DNA from: JBKBRC01 sp046292345
Lineage (GTDB): Bacteria > Bacteroidota > Rhodothermia > Rhodothermales > Rubricoccaceae
Assembly: GCA_046292345.1 (NCBI GenBank)
Contig: JBKBRC010000014.1
Span: 1-64,000, forward strand
DNA length: 64,000 nucleotides
Direction of reading: 5' to 3'
Part shown: positions 43,716-58,091 of the stretch, in pieces
How the letters are laid out: every line of letters starts with the position of its first letter
Position numbering within the stretch: the first letter of the stretch is position 1
Translations under genes and position numbers: made by a program
The notes under the pieces: generated by a model
Databases searched by the model: none
Seen by the model: only the letters and a program-made list of their open reading frames with translations
What the model was told of the DNA's origin: nothing

Positions 43716-44525
43716 ATGCCGCACCTGACCGTCAACGGCACTACGTACTTCTACACCGTCGAGGGCGAGGGGCCGGAGACGCTCGTGCTCGGGCACGGGC
43801 TGCTGCTCACGCACCGGCTGTGGGACGCGCAGGTGGCCGCGCTGCGCGACCGCTACCGCTGCGTCCGGTTCGACTGGCGCGGGCAGGGGCGCAGCGCCGT
43901 CCCGCCGCTCGGCTATGACCCGTGGGTGCTCGCCGCCGACGTGCTACGCCTCGCCGACGCGCTCGGCACGCGGCGCTTCCACTACGCGGGGCACGGCATG
44001 GGCGGGCACGTCGGGCTGCGTGTGGCGCTGCGCGCGCCCGAGCGCGTGGCCACGCTCGTGCTGGTGGGCAGCGGCGCCGCCGCCGCCTCCGATGCCGAGC
44101 GCGCCTGCGCTCGCCTGATCGGCCTCGGCGCGCGTACGCTCGGCCTGCGCGCCGTGCTGCCGCGCCTCGCGCCGTACTACTTTGGCCCGCGCCTGCGCAA
44201 GGACGCGGCCCGCCATGCCGACCATGCGGCCGCGCGCCGCCTGCTCACCTCGAGCACGCGCACGGGCGCGCTCCGCGCCACGCGGGCACTGCTCGCCCGC
44301 GACGACCTTCGCGGACGCCTCCGCGCGCTCGCGCAGCCGGTCCTCATCCTCGCCGGTGAGCTCGACGCCCTCCACCCGCCGGCCGAGGCGCGAGGCCTGG
44401 CCGCTCGCCTCCCGCACGCGGAGCTCACGGTGCTCTCCGAGACCGGGCACACGCCGCCGCTCGAGCGCCCGCAGACCACGTCCCGCCTCCTCACCGATTT
44501 CCTGGGCCGGCGCCCGATCCGCTGA
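43716..44525 (+). CDS. Alpha/beta hydrolase-fold protein lacking the nucleophile serine
   Basis: 269 aa, canonical fold: LVLGHGLLLTHRLWDAQV (oxyanion loop), CVRFDWRGQGRS, nucleophile elbow, VLILAGELDALHP with the acid residue, and SETGHTPPLERP with the base. At the elbow the expected GHSMGG reads GHGMGG: Gly94 (codon GGC at 43995-43997) replaces Ser. The Asp and His are kept. Either a non-hydrolytic member of the family, or a protein using another mechanism, or a single-base sequencing error (AGC to GGC). Sits between the DUF4290-like gene and a DnaJ-like gene with short spacings. Confidence 0.9.
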   Translation: MPHLTVNGTTYFYTVEGEGPETLVLGHGLLLTHRLWDAQVAALRDRYRCVRFDWRGQGRSAVPPLGYDPWVLAADVLRLADALGTRRFHYAGHGMGGHVGLRVALRAPERVATLVLVGSGAAAASDAERACARLIGLGARTLGLRAVLPRLAPYYFGPRLRKDAARHADHAAARRLLTSSTRTGALRATRALLARDDLRGRLRALAQPVLILAGELDALHPPAEARGLAARLPHAELTVLSETGHTPPLERPQTTSRLLTDFLGRRPIR

Positions 44526-44538
44526 CGACACTCCCTCC

Positions 44539-45501
44539 ATGCCACTCCCTGACCACTACGCTACGCTCGGCGTTTCCGAGGACGCCTCGCAGACAGAGAT
44601 CAAGAAGGCGTACCGGCGCCTTGCCCGCGAACTCCATCCAGACAAGAACCCGGGTGACAAGCGGGCCGAGGAGCGGTTCAAGGAGGTGCAGGCGGCTTAC
44701 GACACGCTCGGCGACGAGGCCAAGCGCAAGGCCTACGACCGGCAGCGCCTCGATCCCTACGCCGGCAGCGGCTCGCCCTTCGACGGCTTCGGGCCGGGGC
44801 GTGAGGGGCGCTTCTACCGCGCGCCGGACGGGACCTACGTACGTGTCGATGCCACCGGCGCCGGGCCTGAGGGGGACTTCATTTTCGAGGGCGGCGGCCT
44901 CGGCGACATCCTCGGGCAGATGTTCGGCGGGAGCGGGGGCTTCGGGCGCAGCGGGCAGAGCGGTGCGCGCTTCACGCGCCCGCGGCCGGCCGGCGGGCGC
45001 GACATCGAGGCCACGCTCGCACTCTCGTTCGAGGAAGCCCTCGCCGGGGGCAAGCGTGAGGTGACGCTCCCGACGGGGGAGACGGTGCGGATAGACGTGC
45101 CACAGGGCGCGCGCGACGGCCTCCGGATCCGCCTGCGCGGCCGCGGCGAGGCCGGCGCGGGCGGGCAGCGCGGCGACCTCTACCTCACGTTCTCGGTCGC
45201 GCCGAGCGCGCGCTTCTCGCGTGAGGGTGACGACCTCGTCGTTACCGAGACCGTCTCGGCCATTGAGGCCATGCTCGGCGCGACGCGTGAGGTGCAGACG
45301 CCCTATGGGGAGCGCGTGCGCGTGCGCGTCCCGGCGGGCACGCAGCCCGGCACGCGCCTGCGCCTGCGCGGCCAGGGCGTGCGTACGCGCGGCGGCGCTG
45401 GCGATCTGTACGTGGACGTGGCCGTACGCGTGCCGGCGCTCGGCGAGGAGGCGCGCGAGGGCCTGCGCGCCTGGGCGCGGCAGCACGGCCTGCTCGGCTG
45501 A
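44539..45501 (+). CDS. DnaJ-class (CbpA-like) co-chaperone
   Basis: 320 aa J-domain protein without zinc finger, that is type II. ATG 44539, 13 bp after the previous stop. J domain in residues 5-70 with HPD at 33-35 (ARELHPDKNPGDK) and KRKAYDR. A Gly/Phe-rich linker follows (GGSGGFGRSGQ), then two C-terminal beta domains (IEATLALSFEEALAGGKREV; VVTETVSAIEAMLGATREVQTPYGE). Expected to stimulate DnaK and hold unfolded clients. Confidence 0.94.
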   Translation: MPLPDHYATLGVSEDASQTEIKKAYRRLARELHPDKNPGDKRAEERFKEVQAAYDTLGDEAKRKAYDRQRLDPYAGSGSPFDGFGPGREGRFYRAPDGTYVRVDATGAGPEGDFIFEGGGLGDILGQMFGGSGGFGRSGQSGARFTRPRPAGGRDIEATLALSFEEALAGGKREVTLPTGETVRIDVPQGARDGLRIRLRGRGEAGAGGQRGDLYLTFSVAPSARFSREGDDLVVTETVSAIEAMLGATREVQTPYGERVRVRVPAGTQPGTRLRLRGQGVRTRGGAGDLYVDVAVRVPALGEEAREGLRAWARQHGLLG

Positions 45502-45505
45502 CGCC

Positions 45506-45539
45506 GCCCCCGGCCCTCGCTGGGCGCGGCACCGGGGGC
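45506..45539. terminator. Hairpin between convergent genes
   Basis: GCCCCCGG (45506-45513) pairs with CCGGGGGC (45532-45539), an 8-bp perfect stem in the 47-bp gap between the DnaJ-like gene and the hybrid kinase. No T-run. Confidence 0.4.
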
Positions 45540-45548
45540 CTCGGGGCC

Positions 45549-48902
<3,354 letters not shown>

Positions 48903-48988
48903 ACGGATGCGGGCAGACGACGATGGTATCGCCCGCCCGCAAGCGGCATTAAGCCGGTGCTCGCCGCAAGCGTCTGGTCCGGGCGCCT

Positions 48989-50854
48989 TTAGACCCTCGC
49001 GTGACACATAAAAATGTTTGTGCGACGCATCGGCGTTGCCATATGCCGCATCGATGCTGCGAGTCGTGCACGATCAGGGGAGGCACAGCGCTGGTGCTCG
49101 GGACGCGGGCGCAGGGCGGGAGAAGGAAGGCTCTGCTGCTGCGGATCGGCCACGCGGTGCGAGCCGTCACGCCACGCGCGGCCTTTTCGGGTGTTCGTGG
49201 CGGGTTGCGCGAAGCCGGCTGCCCGGGCTTCGTCTGCGCTGGAGGGAGCCGGGGCGGAGGGAGCCGATCTCGGGGCTTCGGTCTCCGGAGCGCGGCGGGG
49301 CGCAACGGGGAGCGTCAGCGTGAAGCAGGCGCCGCCGTCGGGCGCTGCGCTGGCTACGAGACGCCCGCCGTGCCCGACGGCGATGTCGTGCGCGAGCGAG
49401 AGCCCGAGGCCGGTGCCTTTGCCCGGGGGCCTGGTCGTGAAGAAGGAATCGAAGACGCGCGGCAGAATGTCCGGCGGGATACCAGTCCCGTTGTCCTCCA
49501 CCACGATCCCGGCGAGCTCGTCCCCGCCGGGTGCCCTGCGCGGCCGCGTGCGCAACAGGACGGTGGGCACATAGTCCGGCCCGGCCGTCTCGGCGCGCTG
49601 CTGCACCGCCTGCACGGCGTTCTCGACCAGGTTGATCACCAGGCGCGACAGCGCCGACGGCACGCCGCGCAGCACGAGTCCGTCGAGCGCCGGCGCGTAG
49701 TCCCGCTCGAGGCGCAAGTCGCGGTGGCCGGAGGGCCCGAGTGCCTGCTCGGTCGCCTCGTCGAGCAGCGCGTGCAGGTCTACGGACACGCGCTCGCCGC
49801 TCATGCCGCGCGCATGCACGAGCATGCTGCGCACGACGCCGTCGGCGCGGCGGCCGTGCGTGCAGATCCTGCCAGCGTTGGTGGCCACGTCGGCGAGGAG
49901 CTCCCCGGCCTCGGTGACGTGGCCGGCCGCGAGCGCGTCCCGGGCTTCGGAGGCCATCTCCTCGGCCAGCTGCGCAAAGTTGGTGATGAAGTTGAGCGGG
50001 TTCATGAGCTCGTGCGCGACGCCGGCCGTGAGCCGCCCGAGCGAGGCGAGCTTCTCCTGCTGCACGAGCTGTTCTTGCATCGCGCGTACGCGCGCCAGGG
50101 CGGCCTCGCGCTCGGCGAGGGCCTCGCTCAGGGCGTCGTTGGTGCAGCGGAGGTCGCGCGTGACGCGCTCGCGCGTGCGCAGGCTGCCTCGTGCGATGAG
50201 CGCCGTCGAGCCCAGCAGCAACAGCAGCAGCGCGTTGGCCAGGCCGATCGAGAGGAGCGCGCGCCGGCGTGAGCTCTCGGCCCGCGCCCGGCGTTCGTCC
50301 ATCTTGGCGAGGGCTTGCTGCTCCATGGCGTGCAGGACGCTGCGAAGGGCGTCCATCTCGGCTCTGCCGGACCCAGCGCCGACGGCTGCGCGGGCGGCCT
50401 CGGGCCCCTGCTCGTCGTAGAGGGCGAGCACCCCGGCCATCTCGCGGCGCTTGCTCGCCACGTGCGCATGCATGACTGGCAGCAGGGGCTGCTTCCGGGG
50501 GGTGACTGCCGCGAGCGTCTCCAGGCGTGCCGCGAGCGAGTCCACGCGCTGCGCGGCGTCGTAGTACGGCTCGAGGAGGGGCTCCTGCCCGGTGAGAATG
50601 AAGTCCCGCTGGCCGGTCTCGGCGCCGAGCATGGCCGAGAGCAGCCGCTGCCGCGTCTGGAGCACGTCGTAGGACACCTCGAGCCGCGCGAAATCCGAGC
50701 GCAGGTTCTCAACGGCGCGGGCCGAGACGTAGAGGTTGACCAGCGTTGCCACAAGCAGCAGCACCGCGGCGAGGACGAGAACCCAGGGGCGAGCGTAGAA
50801 AGGCAAGCGAGGCGTCCGAAAGGGCAGGGGAAGTTCTGGCAGGACGGGGAGCAT
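48989..50854 (-). CDS. CHASE3-type sensor histidine kinase
   Basis: 621 aa, ATG 50854. TM1 (VLVLAAVLLLVATLVNLYV), periplasmic CHASE3-like domain with its hallmark AETGQRDFILTGQEPLL, and TM2 (SIGLANALLLLLLGSTALIA). The kinase has phospho-His281 in GVAHELMNPLNFI, N-box LVINLVENAVQAV, VVEDNGTGIP and GTGLGLSLAHDI. The kinase fold ends near residue 518 (FTLTLPVAP). The remaining 100 residues are low-complexity and basic and look like read-through of non-coding DNA; an ancestral stop may have been lost. Divergent from clpB; the hybrid kinase follows 86 bp later. Confidence 0.92.
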   Translation of the reverse strand: MLPVLPELPLPFRTPRLPFYARPWVLVLAAVLLLVATLVNLYVSARAVENLRSDFARLEVSYDVLQTRQRLLSAMLGAETGQRDFILTGQEPLLEPYYDAAQRVDSLAARLETLAAVTPRKQPLLPVMHAHVASKRREMAGVLALYDEQGPEAARAAVGAGSGRAEMDALRSVLHAMEQQALAKMDERRARAESSRRRALLSIGLANALLLLLLGSTALIARGSLRTRERVTRDLRCTNDALSEALAEREAALARVRAMQEQLVQQEKLASLGRLTAGVAHELMNPLNFITNFAQLAEEMASEARDALAAGHVTEAGELLADVATNAGRICTHGRRADGVVRSMLVHARGMSGERVSVDLHALLDEATEQALGPSGHRDLRLERDYAPALDGLVLRGVPSALSRLVINLVENAVQAVQQRAETAGPDYVPTVLLRTRPRRAPGGDELAGIVVEDNGTGIPPDILPRVFDSFFTTRPPGKGTGLGLSLAHDIAVGHGGRLVASAAPDGGACFTLTLPVAPRRAPETEAPRSAPSAPAPSSADEARAAGFAQPATNTRKGRAWRDGSHRVADPQQQSLPSPALRPRPEHQRCASPDRARLAASMRHMATPMRRTNIFMCHARV

Positions 50855-50982
50855 GGGAACGGGCGCCTGCGTAAAACGGCGACTAACCCGGTGGTCTTCG
50901 CGAACCTGGTGGCCTTTCGCGGGAGCCCGGGTCGGACGCGTCCGCTCGCGTCCAGCTTGCCGGGGCGCTGTTCGCCGCGCCC

Positions 50983-51010
50983 GCTCATGTCTCTACGCTC
51001 ATGTCTCTAC
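50983..51010. repeat. 14-bp tandem duplication upstream of clpB
   Basis: GCTCATGTCTCTAC twice in perfect tandem, 35 bp before the clpB ATG, where promoter or leader signals would lie. Confidence 0.9.
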
Positions 51011-51044
51011 CTTGGCCACTCTTGGACCTGAACACGCACACTCT

Positions 51045-53753
<2,709 letters not shown>

Positions 53754-53767
53754 CCTCCGGCCGGGCC

Positions 53768-53804
53768 GCCGGGCGGCGCTCCGCGACGGGGGGCGCCGCC
53801 CGGC
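53768..53804 (+). terminator. Hairpin terminator after clpB
   Basis: A perfect 12-bp GC stem (53768-53779 with 53793-53804, 13-nt loop) starts 14 bp after the stop. The tail has only CCTTTC, so strength is uncertain. Confidence 0.55.
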
Positions 53805-53844
53805 ACCGGGCCCGCCTTTCGCGGAGACCGGCTGCGAGCGGCCG

Positions 53845-53852
53845 TAGGTTAT
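53845..53852 (+). promoter_or_regulatory. Candidate -7 promoter element
   Basis: TAGGTTAT, 22 bp before the ATG at 53875; resembles TAnnTTTG. Confidence 0.35.
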
Positions 53853-53874
53853 GGAGACCCTGCTTCCTGTCGTC

Positions 53875-54846
53875 ATGCGCCGTCTGCTACCGCTTCTGCT
53901 CACCCTCGTCCTCGTTGCCGGCTGCGACACAACCGGCCCCGTCGACGAGGCGCTCGTAGGCACGTGGACGCTCGTCTCGACCGGCGCGACCGACCTGGTG
54001 ACGGTCGCCGAGGCGCAGACCGTCACGGCGTACGACCGTCCGCCCCTCTCGGGCGCGCTCACGCTCTCGGGCGCCGTGACGGGCTCGCTGCGCCACGTGG
54101 GCGCGTTCCAGCGCTCGGGCGCGGGAGCGTTCGTGCGCCTGCAGTCGGTGCCGCAGGGGCAAGAGGGCCCCTCCACAGTGTCGGTCGTGCTGCAGTCGTC
54201 CGGCGGCGAGGGGGGGCTTTTCGCCGGCGACCGCTTCCTGCCGCTGTCGTCTTTCGAGGGCGATGCGCCGTTCGGACTCAGCCCGGGCGTGCTTGACGTC
54301 CCGCGCGTCACGTTCGCGGCCGGGGCCGAGGAGGCCGTCGCCTCGGGACGCCTGACCTTCGCCACACGCACGCTTGCGGCCAACCGTGAGACGGCCGTCG
54401 GGAGCGAGCGCGTGACGCCGACCGAGGCCGGTTACACGGTGCGCTACGCCTTTGAGGGCAACAACCGGCTCGTGGTCACGGAGACGGCCGGGCCGGAGCG
54501 CCGCGAGACGCGTGGGCGGTGGGACGTGGTCGGCGAGGGCGCCCTGCGCATCGTGCTCACCGAAGGCAACACGCGCACGTCGTTCATCCTCGGTTACACC
54601 CTCTCGGGCAATGATCTGACGCTGCTAGGCTACGAGGAGGAGTTCTGCCCGCCCGACTGCCAAGAAGCGATTGCGACTACCTACGGCCTGCGTGCAGAGT
54701 CGCTCCTGCGATACCGCGTCGAGCGGTCGTACCGGTTCACGCGCGCGTCGGCCCTCCGGCCTGCGCGCGTGCCGGCAGATGGTCTGCCGGCGACGCCCGG
54801 GCTGCGCCCGCATCCGCTCGCGCTGCCCGGCCGCGAAGTCCGCTAG
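53875..54846 (+). CDS. Putative lipoprotein, lipocalin-like start
   Basis: 323 aa from ATG 53875 (MRRLLPLLLTLVLVAGC), chosen because it gives a compact lipoprotein signal; an ATG at 53851 adds eight residues. The mature protein starts DTTGPVDEALVGTWTLVSTG, like a lipocalin-type 'lvGtWkl' strand. The rest is mainly beta (GRLTFATRTLAANRET, GYTVRYAFEGNNRLVVTET, GRWDVVGEGALRIVLTEGN), with a single FCPPDCQ that may form a disulfide. The last 30 residues are low-complexity. Function unknown. Confidence 0.75.
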   Translation: MRRLLPLLLTLVLVAGCDTTGPVDEALVGTWTLVSTGATDLVTVAEAQTVTAYDRPPLSGALTLSGAVTGSLRHVGAFQRSGAGAFVRLQSVPQGQEGPSTVSVVLQSSGGEGGLFAGDRFLPLSSFEGDAPFGLSPGVLDVPRVTFAAGAEEAVASGRLTFATRTLAANRETAVGSERVTPTEAGYTVRYAFEGNNRLVVTETAGPERRETRGRWDVVGEGALRIVLTEGNTRTSFILGYTLSGNDLTLLGYEEEFCPPDCQEAIATTYGLRAESLLRYRVERSYRFTRASALRPARVPADGLPATPGLRPHPLALPGREVR

Positions 54847-54854
54847 GCCAGCCC

Positions 54855-54904
54855 GCCGGGTCCGGTTTGCCGGGTCCGGTTTGCCAGGTCCGGTTTGCCG
54901 GGTC
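54855..54904. repeat. 14-bp tandem repeats between convergent genes
   Basis: GCCGGGTCCGGTTT in three near-perfect copies plus 8 bp, filling the gap between the lipoprotein stop and the flavoprotein stop. Confidence 0.9.
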
Positions 54905-56141
54905 AGGTGGCGCGCGCGGCGCCGAGTCCGGCAGCGCGGCCCGTGCTCCAGGCCCAGAAGAAGTTGTACCCGCCGATGGGCCCGAAGGCGTCGAGCAGTT
55001 CGCCGCAGAGGAAGAGTCCGGGGCGAGGGCGGCTCTCCATCGTGCGCGGATCGACCTCGCCGAGCGCGACGCCGCCGCCGGTGACCTCGGCCTTCTTGTA
55101 GCCTTCGTCGCCGGTCGTGGTGAGGGGGTAGTCGGCGAGGAGGCGCACGAGCGTGCGCCGCTCGTCGCGGCGCAGCTCGGCGCGGGTGCGGGCGGGTGGG
55201 AGGCCGGCCTCGGCCAGCAGCGCGTCGGCGAGGCGGGCGGGCAGGTGCGCGCGGAGGGTGGTGGCGACCAGGCCTGGCCCATCGGCCCGAAGGGCCTCCT
55301 CCCAGACGGCGGCGTCGCGGCCGGCCCACTGCACGCGCACGTCGGGTGCGGCGCCGGCGGCCCGCGCGCGAACGGCCACGTGCGAGACGTCCAGCACGGC
55401 CGGGCCGCTGTAGCCGCGGTGCGTGAAGAGAAAGCCGCCGCAGGCGACGGCGGCCTCGCGCCCCGCCCCGGCGCGGAGGCGCGCAGCGAGCGAGACGCCT
55501 GCGAGCGCGGCGTGCGGTGCTGGCACGGCCGTGAGCGGCGTCAGCGCCGGGTAGGTCGGGTGGACGGTATGCCCGAGGCGGGCCGCCTCGCGCAGCCCGA
55601 AGCCCTCCGAGCCGGTGGCCGGGACCGAGAGGCCGCCGGTGGCGAGCACGACGGCGTCGGCGCGGAGCGCCTCGGCGTGCCCGTCGAGGTACGCGGCCCA
55701 GCCGTGCGCCTCGGGCTCGAGGCGCGTGACGCGGCAGCGCATCTGGAAGCGCGCGCCGGCGGCCTGCGCCGCTCCCAGGAGGGCCTGGCGCACGTCGGCG
55801 GCGCGGCCGGAGGCGGGGAAGAGCTTTCCCGTCCCCGGCTCGAGCGCGAGCGGCAGCCCGAGCTCGTGCTCGAAGAAACGCTGCTGCGCCGGCTGCGGCC
55901 AGGCGCGGAGGATGCGCGCGAGCGTGCGCGGCGACGAGGCCGTCACGAAGCGGCGCGCGTCCACGGCCGAGGGCAGCACGTTGCAGCGCCCACCGCCGCT
56001 GACGACGATTTTCTTGCCGCCCTGGCGCGTCGTCTCGAGCACGGTCACGGCGGCGCCGGCACGCGCGGCGAACAGGGCCGCCATCATCCCGGCTGCTCCG
56101 GCGCCGACCACGAGCACGGACCGAGGGGGGAGGGCAGACAC
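54903..56141 (-). CDS. HI0933/YhiN-type FAD-dependent oxidoreductase
   Basis: 412 aa flavoprotein of the BaiN/HI0933 family. The frame is open through the upstream tRNA gene, whose translation gives a false N-terminus; GTG 56141 (VSALPPRSVLVVG) is the likely start. Motifs: dinucleotide fold VLVVGAGAAGMMAALFAARAG, QGGKKIVVSGGGRCNV (family signature), ADAVVLATGGLSVPATGS, FTHRGYSGPAVLDVS, TGGGVALGEVDPRTMES and LFLCGELLDAFGPIGGYN. The substrate is unknown; one homologue (BaiN) acts on bile-acid-like steroids. Confidence 0.92.
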   Translation of the reverse strand: MSALPPRSVLVVGAGAAGMMAALFAARAGAAVTVLETTRQGGKKIVVSGGGRCNVLPSAVDARRFVTASSPRTLARILRAWPQPAQQRFFEHELGLPLALEPGTGKLFPASGRAADVRQALLGAAQAAGARFQMRCRVTRLEPEAHGWAAYLDGHAEALRADAVVLATGGLSVPATGSEGFGLREAARLGHTVHPTYPALTPLTAVPAPHAALAGVSLAARLRAGAGREAAVACGGFLFTHRGYSGPAVLDVSHVAVRARAAGAAPDVRVQWAGRDAAVWEEALRADGPGLVATTLRAHLPARLADALLAEAGLPPARTRAELRRDERRTLVRLLADYPLTTTGDEGYKKAEVTGGGVALGEVDPRTMESRPRPGLFLCGELLDAFGPIGGYNFFWAWSTGRAAGLGAARAT

Positions 56142-56243
56142 GGGCGGCGGCCGGGGGGGAGTGGGCGCAGGCAGGAGCTCCGGACAGCGCGCGGGCTCCA
56201 GACAGCGCGCGCCCCGCGCGGCGGGGCGCGGGGCGCGGCGGGG

Positions 56244-56333
56244 CGGAGAGGGAGGGATTCGAACCCTCGGTACCGGGTCAACCGGTACACGCGCTTTCCA
56301 GGCGCGCCCCTTCAGCCACTCGGGCACCTCTCC
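56244..56333 (-). tRNA. tRNA-Ser (anticodon GGA)
   Basis: 90 nt class II tRNA. Acceptor GGAGAGG (56333-56327) pairs with CCTCTCC (56251-56245); discriminator G at 56244, as expected for Ser. Anticodon arm CGCGC-CTGGAAA-GCGCG gives GGA. A long variable arm (TACCGG..CCGGTA) and T-arm GAGGGTTCGAATCCCTC are present. CCA is not encoded. Confidence 0.97.
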
Positions 56334-56345
56334 GGGGCAGAAAGG

Positions 56346-56353
56346 GCAAGCTA
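56346..56353 (-). promoter_or_regulatory. Candidate -7 promoter element for tRNA-Ser
   Basis: Minus-strand TAGCTTGC, 12 bp upstream of the mature tRNA 5' end; resembles TAnnTTTG. Confidence 0.45.
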
Positions 56354-56440
56354 CGGCGCGCCCGGCCGGCGGGCCGGTGCAGACACGGCAAAAAGTGGCC
56401 TGAGTGTGGAGCGCGGTGCCCGTCAGACCTGCAGATCCTG

Positions 56441-57010
56441 TCAGACCTGCATGATGTCGTGCTCCTTTTTCTGCAGCATGGCATCCACCTTGGCGATGTG
56501 TTCGTCGGTCAGCTTCTGCAGGCGCTCCTCGGCCTCGAAGCGCATGTCCTCGGAGAGCGACTCCTCCTGCACGGTCCGGCCGATAGCGTTTTTGGCGTCG
56601 CGGCGCACGTTGCGGATGGCCACCTTGGCCTCCTCGCCGCGCGCGCGCGCGGCCCTGGCGAGGTCGCGGCGGCGCTCCTCGGTCAGCGGCGGCACCGAGA
56701 GGCGGACCACGGAACCGTCGTTGGTGGGGTTGAGGCCGAGGTTGGCCGCCTGGATGCCCCGCTCGATGGCGCCGAGCGTGGAGCGGTCGTACGCGTTGAT
56801 GACGATCAGGTCGGGCGAGGGCGTGCTGACCGAGGCGACCTGGTTGAGCGGCATCTGGCTCCCGTAGGCCTCCACGCGCACGCCGTCGAGCATGGCGGCG
56901 CTGGCGCGTCCGGCGCGGATCGTGTTGAGCTCGGCCGCGAGGTGCTCGAGCGACTTGTGCATCGTCTCGCGGGCGTCGTCTAGGAGGAGGGTGAGCGCGT
57001 CGTCGATCAT
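56441..57010 (-). CDS. frr: Ribosome recycling factor
   Basis: 189 aa. With EF-G it splits post-termination ribosomes. ATG 57010 (MIDDALTLLLDDARETM) chosen by family alignment. Typical parts: MHKSLEHLAAELNTIRAGRAS, VRVEAYGSQMPLNQVASVS, RLSVPPLTEERRRDLA, VAIRNVRRDAKN, QKLTDEHIAKVDAMLQKKEHDIM. It follows pyrH by 34 bp, the common pyrH-frr order. A 12-bp direct repeat (GTCAGACCTGCA at 56422-56433 and 56440-56451) straddles its stop codon. Confidence 0.97.
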   Translation of the reverse strand: MIDDALTLLLDDARETMHKSLEHLAAELNTIRAGRASAAMLDGVRVEAYGSQMPLNQVASVSTPSPDLIVINAYDRSTLGAIERGIQAANLGLNPTNDGSVVRLSVPPLTEERRRDLARAARARGEEAKVAIRNVRRDAKNAIGRTVQEESLSEDMRFEAEERLQKLTDEHIAKVDAMLQKKEHDIMQV

Positions 57011-57044
57011 GGCGAGAAGAAGGGGACCGGAGGGGCGCCGGGAA

Positions 57045-57872
57045 TCAGGAAGCGACGGACGTCCCCGTGACAGGCGCCCCGGTGGCGGAGGGCCCGGAGG
57101 GAGCGGAGAAGACGGCCGAATCGGCGGCGCCGTCCCAGTGTACGAGCGTGCCGACGGGCTCGCCGCGGAGCAGGCGCAGCAGGTCGCCACGGCGGTTCAT
57201 GTTGAACACGAGCAGCGGCAGGCCGCTCTCCTTGGCGAGCGTGATCGCCGTCAGGTCCATCACGCCGAGGCCGCGCGTGAGCACCTCGGTGCCGTGGATG
57301 GCCTCGAAGCGCTGCGCCGCGTCGTCGCGCTCGGGGTCGGCGGTGTAGACGCCGTCCACGCGTGTGCCCTTGATGATGACCTCGGCCCCGATCTCGGCCG
57401 CGCGCAGCGCCGCGGCGGTGTCGGTCGAGAAGTACGGGTGGCCGGTGCCGGCGCCGAAGACGACCACGCGGCCTTTCTCGAGGTGCCGGATGGCGCGGCG
57501 GCGGATGAACGGCTCGGCGATCTCGTTCATGTCGATGGCCGACATCAGGCGCGTGTGCAGGCCGGCCTGCTCGAGCGCGTCCTGGAGCGCCATGCCGTTG
57601 ATGAGCGTGGCGAGCATGCCCATGTAGTCGGCGTGGGCGCGTGAGGAGATGCGGCGGCCCTGCGGCGAGACGCCGCGGAAGATGTTGCCCCCGCCGATGA
57701 CGAGCGCGACCTCGGCGCCGGCGTGGACGGCCTCGCGCACGTCGGCCGCGTACTGCTCAAGCACGGCCGTGTCGATACCGAACTGCCGCTCGCCCATCAG
57801 GGCCTCGCCGCTGAGCTTGAGCAGGACGCGCCGGTAGCGCAGCGGAGCGAGGGGGGAGGCGTGGGCGGACAT
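57045..57872 (-). CDS. pyrH: UMP kinase
   Basis: 275 aa, phosphorylates UMP to UDP; amino-acid-kinase fold. ATG 57872 (MSAHASPLAPLRYRRVLLKL). Motifs: LLKLSGEALMG, LVIGGGNIFRG, DYMGMLATLINGMALQDALE, VVFGAGTGHPYFSTDTAAALRA, KGTRVDGVYTADP. The C-terminus has an extra Ser/Ala/Pro-rich tail of about 25 residues beyond the usual 240. Transcribed with frr, divergent from ftsY. Confidence 0.97.
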   Translation of the reverse strand: MSAHASPLAPLRYRRVLLKLSGEALMGERQFGIDTAVLEQYAADVREAVHAGAEVALVIGGGNIFRGVSPQGRRISSRAHADYMGMLATLINGMALQDALEQAGLHTRLMSAIDMNEIAEPFIRRRAIRHLEKGRVVVFGAGTGHPYFSTDTAAALRAAEIGAEVIIKGTRVDGVYTADPERDDAAQRFEAIHGTEVLTRGLGVMDLTAITLAKESGLPLLVFNMNRRGDLLRLLRGEPVGTLVHWDGAADSAVFSAPSGPSATGAPVTGTSVAS

Positions 57873-57907
57873 TGGGAGCGGAGGCGGGGCGCAGGCCAGA
57901 GCGGCCC

Positions 57908-57939
57908 GAAAGGTACGGTCCGGCGCCGGCGTGCGGCAA
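57908..57939 (-). promoter_or_regulatory. Promoter of pyrH-frr
   Basis: Minus strand: TTG (57937-57939), 21 nt, then TACCTTTC (57908-57915), 35 bp before the pyrH ATG. Both halves fit the Bacteroidota -33/-7 layout. Confidence 0.6.
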
Positions 57940-58091
57940 CGCGCCCGCGGCGACGCGCCCGCGGATCCGGGGGGCAGCGTGCGGGTTACGGCCCCGGCCC
58001 GGCGCGCCAGACGCGATTCGAGCGAAACTCGCGTCCCTGCGCGTCCGTCCTGCCGGAGCTTTCCGCCCCTCCCATTCAGCCCCGCCCCCCG

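Noticed and set aside
56142..56327. N-terminal extension of the flavoprotein beginning MPEWLKGRAW
   Set aside because: This is the translation of the tRNA-Ser gene, a well-known annotation artefact; the real start is the GTG at 56141.
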